A stretch of 19,183 nt of DNA from Synergistaceae bacterium (GCA_017455085.1 JAFTBT010000114.1:1-19183), one strand, 5' to 3'; shown: positions 6,136 through 13,761, counted from the stretch's first letter. Made by a program: numbers and translations. Notes: generated by a model not told the origin, from the letters alone.

Positions 6136-8685
6136 ATGCAGAACAGTTTTTCACAAAGTAAGTTCACTTTTCTGGAGAATAATTTCCCAAAATTAGCTGC
6201 TTATGGGAAAAATGCAGAAAATGCCTTAGGACATGACAACAATATATCCCTGCTGAATCTTGGCCGAATCGGTGAGACAATCACAGAATTATTATGCGCA
6301 AACAGCCGCACAAACTATAACACCAATACCCCAGAAACTGCTCAAGACCTAATGAAGCTCGGAATCATTGACGAAGACATTTGCAGAAAAATCACCACCC
6401 TCACCGAAATCATGAACGACGCCGCAGAACATGAATACTCCTCCGAAATGGCAGCAAACAGACTCCTCACCACAGCTCAAGAATTATGCGAATGGTTCAT
6501 GTCATCATACGGAAGCAGCAGGTTCGACTTTCTAGCAGACCTGTTCAAGCCGTCAGCCTCAACTCCTCCGCTGGCAGGTATAGCAGACTTCGGAAGGGAA
6601 GCAGAGCAGAATCTTCGGGCTAATACCAGATACTGCCTCATATGTCTTGGGGATATAGGCGAGGCAGTTGCTGAGATGCTGATTGACTTGGAAGGTGTAG
6701 CCATCCACGAGAAAGACCAGCTACAACGCATAAATATGCTCCAGTATCGCGGAGTCCTCGACAACGAACAGAAAGATACTCTGCACGACCTGCGTATGCT
6801 CCGGAACAAAGCAGTACATCACCGCTACTCTTCTGAGGAGGACGGAAAAAAACTGCTGGATTCATCTCTGCCGCTGTGTGAATGGCTCTTCAGGCTGGTA
6901 GTCGAGTCTGGGGATATTGTCAGAGGATATATTAGCTCTTCGGACGAGGAAGGCCTCACCGTGAAAATCGGGCAGCTTATCGGCAGAGTCGCAAAGGACG
7001 AGATTCCTGAAGGCTATACTTTCAGAGACGGAGAACGCAAAATCTTCATGGTCATTGACGCAGAAAGTGAGGATCTTTCCCTGAGCCTCAAGGACGTACG
7101 CAGCGACCCGTGGAGTGAGGCAGCTCGTAAGTATTCCAGATACAGGAAGGGGCAGGATGTCAACGCAGTCATCAGCAGAATCACAAACACCTCCGGAGCT
7201 TTTGCGGAACTCAAAGACGGACTCATAGCTCGGCTTCCGGAGTCAGAGTACGGCACAAAATTTCCGACATTCTCACCGAAACAGGGCCAGCACATCAAAG
7301 CTCGCGTAAAGTGGCTGAACCCTGAACAGTACCCGTATATGCTGCTGTCGATCAGGGATGCAGAGAGTACACCTCCTGAGGTTGAAGCACCTAAACCCAT
7401 GCCCAACAAGAAATTCATAGGCCTGTGCAAAATAGGAACACGTGATGAAATTCTGGAGGCTATAGACACCGGAGCTGACGTGAACGCCTCGAACCATAAC
7501 GGTGTGAGCGCATTCATGACCGCAGTGATGTATAACAAGAATCCCGGAGTGCTGGGTGTGCTTGTGGAGAATGGTGTTGACGTGAATGCCAAGAGCAATA
7601 ACGGGAATACTGCCCTGATGTATGCGGCGATGTTCAGAACTGCGGAGGTAGTTCGTGAGCTGCTGGAGTATGGAGCAGATGTGAATGCGGTGAATGATGA
7701 GAGACGGAACGCCCTGCATTACGCGAAGGTCAGCCGGAAACTGAGGGGAGATGCTGAGATTCTGGAGCTGCTTGGAGAAAAACAGCAAGAGCCTGTTGCT
7801 GCGCAAGAACAAGACTCTGCTCCCACAACTGAGCCCGTTGCTCCACATGAACAAGAGCCTGCTCCATCAACTGAGCCCGTTGCTCCACATGAACAAGACT
7901 CTGCTCCCATAACTGAGCCCGTTGCTCCACAAGAACAAGAACCAGAATCTAAGTCACTAACTGATGATGAATTTCTGGCACTATGTCGTGACGGAAGTGC
8001 AGACAAAATCCGTGAAGCAATCGAGTCCAGTGCTAACCTCTGGGCTAAAGATGAAGAGAATAATACCGCACTCATGCTCGCCGCGTGGAAGAATACTCCA
8101 GAAGTTGTAGCTGCTATTCTGGACGCTGGAGCAGACATTCATGTGCAGAACGACAAGGGAAATACAGCCTATGACCTCGCTGCAAATAACTCAAAGCTCT
8201 CCGGTAGCAGTGTACTCAATAGGCTGGACATTGAACCATCAGAAATCCCAGAAACTCCAAATACTCATGAAGCACAAGATACTCATGAATTGGCAGACGC
8301 ACTCAGAAGAACCCTTCAGAGAGATATCCTCAAAATCTGCAAGTCCGGAGAAATTGATGACATCAGCCAGGCTGTGGACGCTGGCGTGAACCTCAACGTC
8401 CGCAACAAAAACGGTGCTGCCCCGCTCATGTTTGCGGCTAAGGAAAACACCGCAGAAGCCGTTGAACTGCTCATCAAGGCAGGTGCTGACGTGAACGCTC
8501 AGGATAATTCAGGGAATACCGCGCTGATCTATGCAGCAGCCTACAGCTCCGAAGACGTGATTAGTGTCCTGCTGGAGATGCAAGCTGATAAGGACATTGT
8601 GAACTCTTCAGGCTACAGGGCTTATGATTACGCTCGGAGAAACTACAGGCTGAATGACACAGATATTCCGGAGAGACTCCAATAA
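6136..8685 (+). CDS. HEPN-HEPN-S1-S1-ankyrin multidomain protein
   Basis: An 849-residue protein without signal peptide or membrane segment, so cytoplasmic. Residues 1-120 and 130-255 are two copies of an alpha-helical DUF4145/HEPN-like domain (FTFLENNFPKLAAYGKNAE; CLICLGDIGEAVAEML; end CEWF or CEWLF). Copy two keeps R223-x4-H228 in LRNKAVHHRYSS, the HEPN nuclease motif; copy one has M93 and E98 at these places. Residues 260-325 and 336-408 look like two S1/OB RNA-binding domains (KGQDVNAVISRI, GAFAELKDGLIARLPESE). Ankyrin repeats fill 426-548, 608-715 and 735-849, split by a repetitive linker at 552-607. The ATG has AAGGAG 8 bases upstream. It is coupled to the next gene through TAATG. An RNA-directed role, perhaps in defence or stress, is inference; the domain calls are from motif memory. 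Confidence 0.85.
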   Translation: MQNSFSQSKFTFLENNFPKLAAYGKNAENALGHDNNISLLNLGRIGETITELLCANSRTNYNTNTPETAQDLMKLGIIDEDICRKITTLTEIMNDAAEHEYSSEMAANRLLTTAQELCEWFMSSYGSSRFDFLADLFKPSASTPPLAGIADFGREAEQNLRANTRYCLICLGDIGEAVAEMLIDLEGVAIHEKDQLQRINMLQYRGVLDNEQKDTLHDLRMLRNKAVHHRYSSEEDGKKLLDSSLPLCEWLFRLVVESGDIVRGYISSSDEEGLTVKIGQLIGRVAKDEIPEGYTFRDGERKIFMVIDAESEDLSLSLKDVRSDPWSEAARKYSRYRKGQDVNAVISRITNTSGAFAELKDGLIARLPESEYGTKFPTFSPKQGQHIKARVKWLNPEQYPYMLLSIRDAESTPPEVEAPKPMPNKKFIGLCKIGTRDEILEAIDTGADVNASNHNGVSAFMTAVMYNKNPGVLGVLVENGVDVNAKSNNGNTALMYAAMFRTAEVVRELLEYGADVNAVNDERRNALHYAKVSRKLRGDAEILELLGEKQQEPVAAQEQDSAPTTEPVAPHEQEPAPSTEPVAPHEQDSAPITEPVAPQEQEPESKSLTDDEFLALCRDGSADKIREAIESSANLWAKDEENNTALMLAAWKNTPEVVAAILDAGADIHVQNDKGNTAYDLAANNSKLSGSSVLNRLDIEPSEIPETPNTHEAQDTHELADALRRTLQRDILKICKSGEIDDISQAVDAGVNLNVRNKNGAAPLMFAAKENTAEAVELLIKAGADVNAQDNSGNTALIYAAAYSSEDVISVLLEMQADKDIVNSSGYRAYDYARRNYRLNDTDIPERLQ
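7789..7956 (+). repeat. Four 42-bp in-frame repeats in the ankyrin protein linker
   Basis: Residues 552-607 are four 14-residue units: EPVAAQEQDSAPTT, EPVAPHEQEPAPST, EPVAPHEQDSAPIT and EPVAPQEQEPESKS. Units two and three are nearly identical in DNA, so this array looks younger than the one in iorA. The composition (Pro, Ala, Glu, Gln) suggests an extended spacer between ankyrin blocks. Confidence 0.88.
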
Positions 8686-9710
8686 TGCAGAGCAATTTTG
8701 AGTTCTTGAGCGGGAAATTTCCGGAACTGGCTGAATATGGCAGGAAGGCTGAAAAATATCTCTATGCCGATAACGAAGTCTGTATGTTCTTCATCTCCAG
8801 AATATTCGACAACGCTGTAAAGTGTATATGCAGCTTCAATGACGTAGAGACTGACGGCACAAAACTGGCAGAACCTATCAATGAGCTGTTCAAGAAAAAA
8901 GCTGTTGACGAGAGCATATATCTCCTGCTGGAAATGATGAGATACTTCCGGAACGGCAACGCTCACAACAAAGATTACTCTCTGAACGACAGCATGACAC
9001 TCTTGCAGATGAGTCATATTCTGTGCGAGTGGCTCATGGCAAAGTACGGGCAGACAGGCTACAGGCGTAAAGGATTCACCATGCCGGAAAATCCGGACTA
9101 TAGACCCGGTGAAGTAGTTGAATGCACTGTACAGAATGTAATGGCTTTCGGGGTATTGGTGTCGTTTGGAGGAATGAGCGGAATGCTGCACAGAACTGAG
9201 ATACCTTCAGCCTCAACTGAGGGCTACAGCATCGGAGACACATTCACCGCAAAAATTCTCAGCATCAACGCCGCACAACATTATGCAGTTATGAGCGTGA
9301 GAGAGCTTTTCACTGCACAGCCTACAGTTCACCAGCCTCAGACTGCACAGCCTACAGCTACCAAGTCACAGCCCACACCTCAACAACCCCACCCCCCCGC
9401 CCCCAAACCTCCCGCAATGTCCGATGCAAACTTCCTGAAACTCTGCGCAACTGCCGACACCAAAAAAATCTCCGCCGCTCTCTCCAATGGTGCTAACGTC
9501 AACGCCGCTGACTCTAAGGGACACTCCGCACTCATGATGGCCGTCTTGAAGAATCCTCATACCGAAGTTATCGACTTGCTCATAAACTCAGGTGCTAACG
9601 TCAACGCTAAAACAAAGAGGGGCATCAATGCTCTCGCCTATGCTCCACACAACAAGAAACTCAAACTCTCGAAGACACTCGCACGTCTTGAGCAATTAAC
9701 GCAGATTTGA
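8685..9710 (+). CDS. HEPN-S1-ankyrin protein, short paralogue
   Basis: A 341-residue single-unit version of its neighbour. Residues 1-125 are a DUF4145/HEPN-like domain (MQSNFEFLSGKFPELAEYGR) with an intact R89-x4-H94 in YFRNGNAHNKDYS and the same CEWL ending. Residues 139-208 are a clear S1 domain (RPGEVVECTVQNVMAFGVLV, SGMLHRTEI, IGDTFTAKIL, VMSVREL). Residues 212-246 are a Pro/Gln/Thr linker, and 247-341 hold about two ankyrin repeats (NGANVNAADSKGHSALMMAV, SGANVNAKTKRGINALAYA). Its ATG overlaps the previous stop by one base, so the two proteins are probably made together. No named family with this order is known to me. RNA binding and possible RNase activity are inferred from the domains. 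A run of seven C at 9392-9398 lies in the linker. Confidence 0.85.
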   Translation: MQSNFEFLSGKFPELAEYGRKAEKYLYADNEVCMFFISRIFDNAVKCICSFNDVETDGTKLAEPINELFKKKAVDESIYLLLEMMRYFRNGNAHNKDYSLNDSMTLLQMSHILCEWLMAKYGQTGYRRKGFTMPENPDYRPGEVVECTVQNVMAFGVLVSFGGMSGMLHRTEIPSASTEGYSIGDTFTAKILSINAAQHYAVMSVRELFTAQPTVHQPQTAQPTATKSQPTPQQPHPPAPKPPAMSDANFLKLCATADTKKISAALSNGANVNAADSKGHSALMMAVLKNPHTEVIDLLINSGANVNAKTKRGINALAYAPHNKKLKLSKTLARLEQLTQI

Positions 9711-9714
9711 CTTC

Positions 9715-9743
9715 TTGACATAAATTTTGCTTTAGGGTAATTT
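9715..9743 (+). promoter_or_regulatory. Sigma70-type promoter before the acyl-CoA synthetase operon
   Basis: A perfect -35 TTGACA (9715-9720) is followed, after 17 bases, by TAATTT (9738-9743). The start would fall near 9750, inside or just at the hairpin at 9749-9773. It begins 5 bases after the stop of the preceding gene. This is the best-matching promoter in the window. Confidence 0.7.
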
Positions 9744-9748
9744 TCACG

Positions 9749-9782
9749 AGTCCTGTTGATTCATGACAGGGCTTTAACTTTA
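9749..9782 (+). terminator. Hairpin terminator of the HEPN-ankyrin operon, overlapping the next leader
   Basis: Bases 9749-9756 pair with 9766-9773 (AGTCCTGT with ACAGGGCT, one G-U) around a 9-base loop, followed by the T-rich TTAACTTTA. The tail is not a pure T run, so termination may be partial. The hairpin would also form at the very 5' end of transcripts starting near 9750. Confidence 0.55.
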
Positions 9783-9806
9783 TGAAGGAAGGTCTATTTT
9801 TCCCAC

Positions 9807-11435
9807 ATGCCTATTACTGATTTACTCGAACGCAACGCCAAACTCTATGGCAATGAAGTTGCTTTAGTCGAGATCAACCCTGAACAGCAGGAACCTACAC
9901 GCGTAACATGGAAAGAATACGCACTCATTCAGCCCACTTCATCAACTCCATACAGGCGCGAAATCACTTGGGGAGTCTTTGACGAAAAGGCTAACCGTGT
10001 CGCCAACATGCTCATTGCCCGCGGCATCAAGAAGGAGCAGAAAGTCGCTATCCTCCTCATGAACTGCCTCGAATGGCTGCCCATATATTTTGGCATACTC
10101 AAGACCGGAGCTATCGCCGTACCCCTGAATTTCCGCTACTCCTCCGAAGAAATAGAGTACTGCGTCAACTTGGCCGACGTTGATGTGTTATTCTTCGGGC
10201 CTGAGTTCATCGGCAGAGTCGAAAACACCGTGCTTGCTCTCGGCAACAAATGCTCTATGTTTTTCGTGGGGGACAACAGCCCATCTTTCGCCGAAAGCTA
10301 CAACGAGGCCGTCAACAACTGCTCATCATCAGCACCTAAAATTCTCATCGAGGACATTGACGAAGCAGCTATATACTTCTCTTCCGGCACTACAGGTTTC
10401 CCGAAAGCTATCCTGCATAATCACACAGCACTTATGCAGTCCGCGCGCATGGAGGCAAAACACCACATGACTACTCATGATGACGTGTTCCTGTGTATTC
10501 CGCCGCTCTACCACACCGGAGCAAAAATGCACTGGTTCGGGTCGCTCTACACCGGAAGCCGCGCAGTACTCCTCAAGGGAACATCACCGAAAGCGATTCT
10601 TGACGTGGTTTCGTGGGAGCAATGCACTATAGTGTGGCTGTTAGTCCCGTGGGCGCAGGATATACTCACAGCACTGGACAGCGGAGAACTCAAGCTCAAG
10701 GGCCGCAATCTCTCTCAATGGTGGCTCATGCATATCGGTGCGCAGCCTGTTCCGCCGTCACTGATCAAGCACTGGCTGGAGTACTTCCCTCACCACAAGT
10801 ACGACACGAATTACGGGCTGTCTGAGTCAACCGGGCCGGGATGTGTTCACTTGGGGATCAACAACATTCACAAAGTAGGTGCTATCGGATTGGCGGGCTC
10901 TGGCTGGGAGCTGAAGATAGTGGACAAAGACGCAAACCCCGTAAAGCAGGGAGAAACCGGAGAGCTTTGCGTGAAAGGGCCGGGCGTGATGCTGTGCTAC
11001 TACAATAATCCGGGAGCGACACATGAAGTTTTGCGTGACGGGTGGCTGTTCACCGGAGATATGGCCATGCAGGATTCAGACGGCTTCGTGTGGCTGGTGG
11101 ATAGGAAGAAGGACGTTGTTATCATGGGCGGAGAAAATATTTACCCTGTGCAGATAGAAAACTTCCTGGCCGCTCACCCGAAAATACAAGATGTTGCTGT
11201 GATAGGGCTTCCTGAACCGAGACTAGGCGAGATACCTGCGGCGATCATTCAGGTGAAAAAGGGCATGAGGTGTACTGAAGAGGAGATCAATAAGTTCTGT
11301 CTGGACCTCCCACGCTACAAGAGACCCCGCAAGATAATTTTCGCTGACGTTCCCAGAAACCCCACAGGAAAAATCGAGAAGCCTAAGCTCCGCAAAATGT
11401 ACGCTCAAGGCAGCAGTTTCCCTGAGGCGCAGTAG
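9807..11435 (+). CDS. AMP-dependent acyl-CoA synthetase (class I adenylate-forming enzyme)
   Basis: A 542-residue enzyme that would activate a carboxylic acid with ATP and transfer it to CoA. The ATP-binding loop SSGTTGFPK is at residues 192-200. NYGLSESTG follows, then TGDMAMQDSDGFVWLVDRKK and GGENIYPVQIE at the hinge and C-terminal domain. The catalytic lysine lies in NPTGKIEKPKL near the end. Residues 33-60 form an extra stretch with two TW segments ahead of the usual ANRVANML. The substrate cannot be read from sequence; fatty, aryl or branched acids are all possible. AAGGAAGG lies 14 bases before the ATG, a long spacing, but the N-terminus fits the family. It heads a run of closely spaced genes reaching 13684. 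Confidence 0.9.
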   Translation: MPITDLLERNAKLYGNEVALVEINPEQQEPTRVTWKEYALIQPTSSTPYRREITWGVFDEKANRVANMLIARGIKKEQKVAILLMNCLEWLPIYFGILKTGAIAVPLNFRYSSEEIEYCVNLADVDVLFFGPEFIGRVENTVLALGNKCSMFFVGDNSPSFAESYNEAVNNCSSSAPKILIEDIDEAAIYFSSGTTGFPKAILHNHTALMQSARMEAKHHMTTHDDVFLCIPPLYHTGAKMHWFGSLYTGSRAVLLKGTSPKAILDVVSWEQCTIVWLLVPWAQDILTALDSGELKLKGRNLSQWWLMHIGAQPVPPSLIKHWLEYFPHHKYDTNYGLSESTGPGCVHLGINNIHKVGAIGLAGSGWELKIVDKDANPVKQGETGELCVKGPGVMLCYYNNPGATHEVLRDGWLFTGDMAMQDSDGFVWLVDRKKDVVIMGGENIYPVQIENFLAAHPKIQDVAVIGLPEPRLGEIPAAIIQVKKGMRCTEEEINKFCLDLPRYKRPRKIIFADVPRNPTGKIEKPKLRKMYAQGSSFPEAQ

Positions 11436-11438
11436 CCT

Positions 11439-12317
11439 ATGTATGAGCTTGTTCACGTCAAGGGCAGCAGCTGGTACATACAGAGTCCAGCAAAAATCGG
11501 CCTTGTGAAGTTGACTGATAGCAGTGTGTGCCTAATCGACAGCGGCAGCGACAAGGAGGCAGGCCGGAAAGTCAGGCAGGTACTCGATGCGAATCACTGG
11601 ACTCTCTCGGCGATCTACAACACTCACTCAAACGCTGACCACATAGGCGGCAACAAGTATCTTCATGCACAGACGGGGTGCAGAATATACGCTCCTGATG
11701 TTGAGTGCGCATTCACCCGTCATCCTGTGCTTGAGCCTGCATTTTTGTGGGGAGGCTTCCCGATGAAGGAGCTGCGTCACAAATTCCTGATGGCTCAGGA
11801 GAGTCCGGCAGAGTACCTTACACCTGATGTTATACCTGAAGGTTTCGAGATCATTCCGTTGGCGGGGCATTTCTTCAGCATGGCGGGGTTCAGGACTCCG
11901 GATAACGTTGTGTATCTTGCTGACTGCCTGTCGAGTGCTGAGACGCTGGCCAAGTACGGGATAACGTTCATGTATGACGTGGGGGCGTATATTGCGACGC
12001 TGGAGACGGTGAAGACTCTGGAGGCGGATGTGTTTGTGCCATCACACGCACCAGTGACGGAAGATATTTGCTCCATTGCTCAGCTCAACATCGACAAAGT
12101 ACACGAGATTGCAGAGATGATTACGGAGATATGTGCCGAGCCTGTGAACTTTGAGGGAGTATTGCAGGAGATTTTTGCCCGTCTGGATATGCGTATGACG
12201 TTTGAGCAGTATGCACTTGTGGGAAGTACGGTGAGGTCATATCTTTCGTGGCTGAAGGATACGGGAAGAATCAGGGCGTATTTTTCGGACAATATGCTCC
12301 TTTGGGAGGCGGAATAG
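11439..12317 (+). CDS. MBL-fold metallo-hydrolase with altered metal motif
   Basis: A 292-residue protein of the metallo-beta-lactamase fold. The signature normally HxHxDH reads H63-S-N65-A-D67-H68, so the second histidine is asparagine. Other expected ligands are present: H144 in PLAGHFF, D162 in YLADCLSS and H203 in VPSHAP. Hydrolysis of a thioester or other ester is a common role in the fold, and its position 3 bases after the acyl-CoA synthetase suggests action on a CoA thioester or a related metabolite. That is inference. The C-terminal 80 residues (from about 210) are helical and may form a winged-helix-like extension. Asparagine at this position does occur in some members of the fold, so the enzyme need not be dead. 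Confidence 0.85.
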   Translation: MYELVHVKGSSWYIQSPAKIGLVKLTDSSVCLIDSGSDKEAGRKVRQVLDANHWTLSAIYNTHSNADHIGGNKYLHAQTGCRIYAPDVECAFTRHPVLEPAFLWGGFPMKELRHKFLMAQESPAEYLTPDVIPEGFEIIPLAGHFFSMAGFRTPDNVVYLADCLSSAETLAKYGITFMYDVGAYIATLETVKTLEADVFVPSHAPVTEDICSIAQLNIDKVHEIAEMITEICAEPVNFEGVLQEIFARLDMRMTFEQYALVGSTVRSYLSWLKDTGRIRAYFSDNMLLWEAE

Positions 12318-12319
12318 CT

Positions 12320-12586
12320 ATGCTGGAACTGTGCAGGTTTGCGGGGATAATCATATACATGATGTTCTTTGACACCGGTAAACACAATAAGCCGCATGTA
12401 CATGTTCGTTATGGAGAATATAAGGCAGTAATAGCTGTTGACGGTGAATTATTAGCGGGGTCTATTCCTCCAAAGCAAATGAAGATTGTTGCAGGGTGGC
12501 TCGCACTCCACGAAGAAGAAGCTTACAAGGCTTGGAATTTAGCTGTGCAGGGTAAACACTTTGACAAAATAGCTCCAATGATTTGA
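12320..12586 (+). CDS. DUF4160 domain protein
   Basis: An 88-residue protein matching the DUF4160 pattern: CRFAGIIIYMMFFDTGKHNK, then PHVHVRYGEYKAVIAVDGEL and LLAGSIPPKQMKIVAGWLAL. The ATG at 12320 is chosen because it starts the domain, follows the previous stop by 2 bases and has GGGAGG 10 bases upstream; the open frame extends 24 codons further into the previous gene. DUF4160 genes are very often paired with a DUF2442 gene, as here, and the pair has been suggested to be toxin-antitoxin-like, without proof known to me. The residues PHVHV could form a metal or catalytic site. Confidence 0.85.
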   Translation: MLELCRFAGIIIYMMFFDTGKHNKPHVHVRYGEYKAVIAVDGELLAGSIPPKQMKIVAGWLALHEEEAYKAWNLAVQGKHFDKIAPMI

Positions 12587-12596
12587 GGTGATATGA

Positions 12597-12890
12597 ATGT
12601 ACATTAAGGACGGAATCTGTTACGCAGGAGAACTTGTGCCGGACATCACTATAACTGCTGCTAAACCACTCGATGGAGGTATGATGCTCGTAACTTTCTC
12701 CACAGGGGAAAAACGCCTCTTTGACACCACAAAACTCAATGCCCCAGTCTTTGAGCCGCTGAAGGATTATGCAGTTTTCAGCAGTCCAGTAATTTCTCAC
12801 GGCACAATCACATGGAACAATGAACAGATAGATATTGCTCCCGAATATGTCTATCAGGAAAGCTATCAATACGATACCGGAGAATTATAA
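12597..12890 (+). CDS. DUF2442 domain protein
   Basis: A 97-residue protein with the DUF2442 pattern: a beta-rich core ITAAKPLDGGMMLVTFSTGE, then KRLFDTTKLNAPVFEPLKDY and a terminal ISHGTITWNNEQIDIAPEYV. It follows the DUF4160 gene by 10 bases, and GAGGTG (12585-12590) overlaps the upstream stop and gives a 6-base spacing to the ATG at 12597. An ATG four bases earlier is out of frame. Function is unknown. A role as partner or antidote of the DUF4160 protein is conjecture from the recurrent pairing. Confidence 0.85.
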   Translation: MYIKDGICYAGELVPDITITAAKPLDGGMMLVTFSTGEKRLFDTTKLNAPVFEPLKDYAVFSSPVISHGTITWNNEQIDIAPEYVYQESYQYDTGEL

Positions 12891-12892
12891 TC

Positions 12893-13684
12893 ATGTACCC
12901 TACGTTATTCACAATCGGCAGCTTCAGGCTCGACACATACAGCGTAGTGTGGTTCATAGCCCTATCACTCGCAATACTCTGGAGCATTAAGCGTTTAGAG
13001 CTTTACGCACTCGATGAATACGAGTCCCGCCGCATCATGGCTGTGTCGTTCATGTGTATGCTTCTGGGCGCGAGGTCTCCAGAATATTTTGCGCACTGGC
13101 AAGAGTACATCAATGACCCCAAACTATTCCTAGACCTGAATCGCGGAGGCCTGTACGAGTTCGGTGCGATCGCCGGAGCTTTTCTGTCTGCATTCGTGAT
13201 GTGCATGTTCAGCCGAAAAGTCTCGTTCCTGAAGCTGTGTGACGTTGCAGTCATCCCGGCACTTCTGTCTATAGTTGTGGGACGCTGGGGATGTTTCCTG
13301 AATGGCTGCTGTGTTGGGAATGTGTCTGATACTTTCTGCGCGGTGCATTTCCCGCAGGACAGGGCAGGAATCTTCAGGCATCCGGTGCAGATATATTACT
13401 CGCTGATTGCTGCGGTGATAGTGCTGATTCTCCTGTGGGCTGAACGCAGAATCATACCCCTCCAGAAAAATAGCAAGCGTTATTACTCAGTGATTGCTCC
13501 GCTGGGAATAATCCTGTATGCACTGATGAGGTATGCCGTAACTTTTGTCAGATACCAGCATAATTTGCTATGGCTTGTCGTCAATGAATGGACATACAAG
13601 GGAATTACTATCATGCTTCCGTGTATGTGCGTATGGCTTGCGTATAGTTTACTTAGGTTAAAATCTGAAATTCATCGTAGGTAA
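12893..13684 (+). CDS. lgt: Prolipoprotein diacylglyceryl transferase family protein (Lgt-like)
   Basis: A 263-residue integral membrane protein with about seven hydrophobic segments. Lgt transfers diacylglycerol from phosphatidylglycerol to the lipobox cysteine of prolipoproteins at the inner membrane. Family features are the start YPTLFTIGSFRLDTYSVVWF, the signature region G130-R131-W-G-C-F-L-N-G-C-C-V-G and HPVQIYYSL at 163-171. It is atypical: the E. coli-type signature is GRIGNFINGE, but here it is cysteine-rich, and the histidine near the central HGG motif is absent (LYEFGAIAGAF at 87-97). It may be a true Lgt of a divergent lineage or a paralogue with another acceptor. It starts 2 bases after the DUF2442 stop and is the last gene of the run. 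Confidence 0.8.
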   Translation: MYPTLFTIGSFRLDTYSVVWFIALSLAILWSIKRLELYALDEYESRRIMAVSFMCMLLGARSPEYFAHWQEYINDPKLFLDLNRGGLYEFGAIAGAFLSAFVMCMFSRKVSFLKLCDVAVIPALLSIVVGRWGCFLNGCCVGNVSDTFCAVHFPQDRAGIFRHPVQIYYSLIAAVIVLILLWAERRIIPLQKNSKRYYSVIAPLGIILYALMRYAVTFVRYQHNLLWLVVNEWTYKGITIMLPCMCVWLAYSLLRLKSEIHRR

Positions 13685-13748
13685 AAAGATCCATGAACTA
13701 TTTTTGCCATGAGGATAAAATATCACGCCGTATCCCAAATAATTTTAT

Positions 13749-13754
13749 GGAGGT
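13749..13754 (+). promoter_or_regulatory. Ribosome binding site that fixes a TTG start for htrA
   Basis: GGAGGT sits 7 bases before TTG at 13762. The in-frame ATGs at 13693 and 13747 have no such box, and the TTG start gives a clean signal peptide at residue 1. Confidence 0.75.
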
Positions 13755-13761
13755 AAATATT

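Noticed and set aside
7014..8138. Long minus-strand open frames opposite the ankyrin gene
   Set aside because: They mirror the codon bias of the ankyrin gene, show no domain pattern or ribosome site, and overlap a well-supported plus-strand protein.
13693..13761. Longer N-terminus for HtrA from ATG 13693
   Set aside because: It would place 23 extra residues before the signal peptide, with no ribosome site; GGAGGT points to the TTG at 13762.
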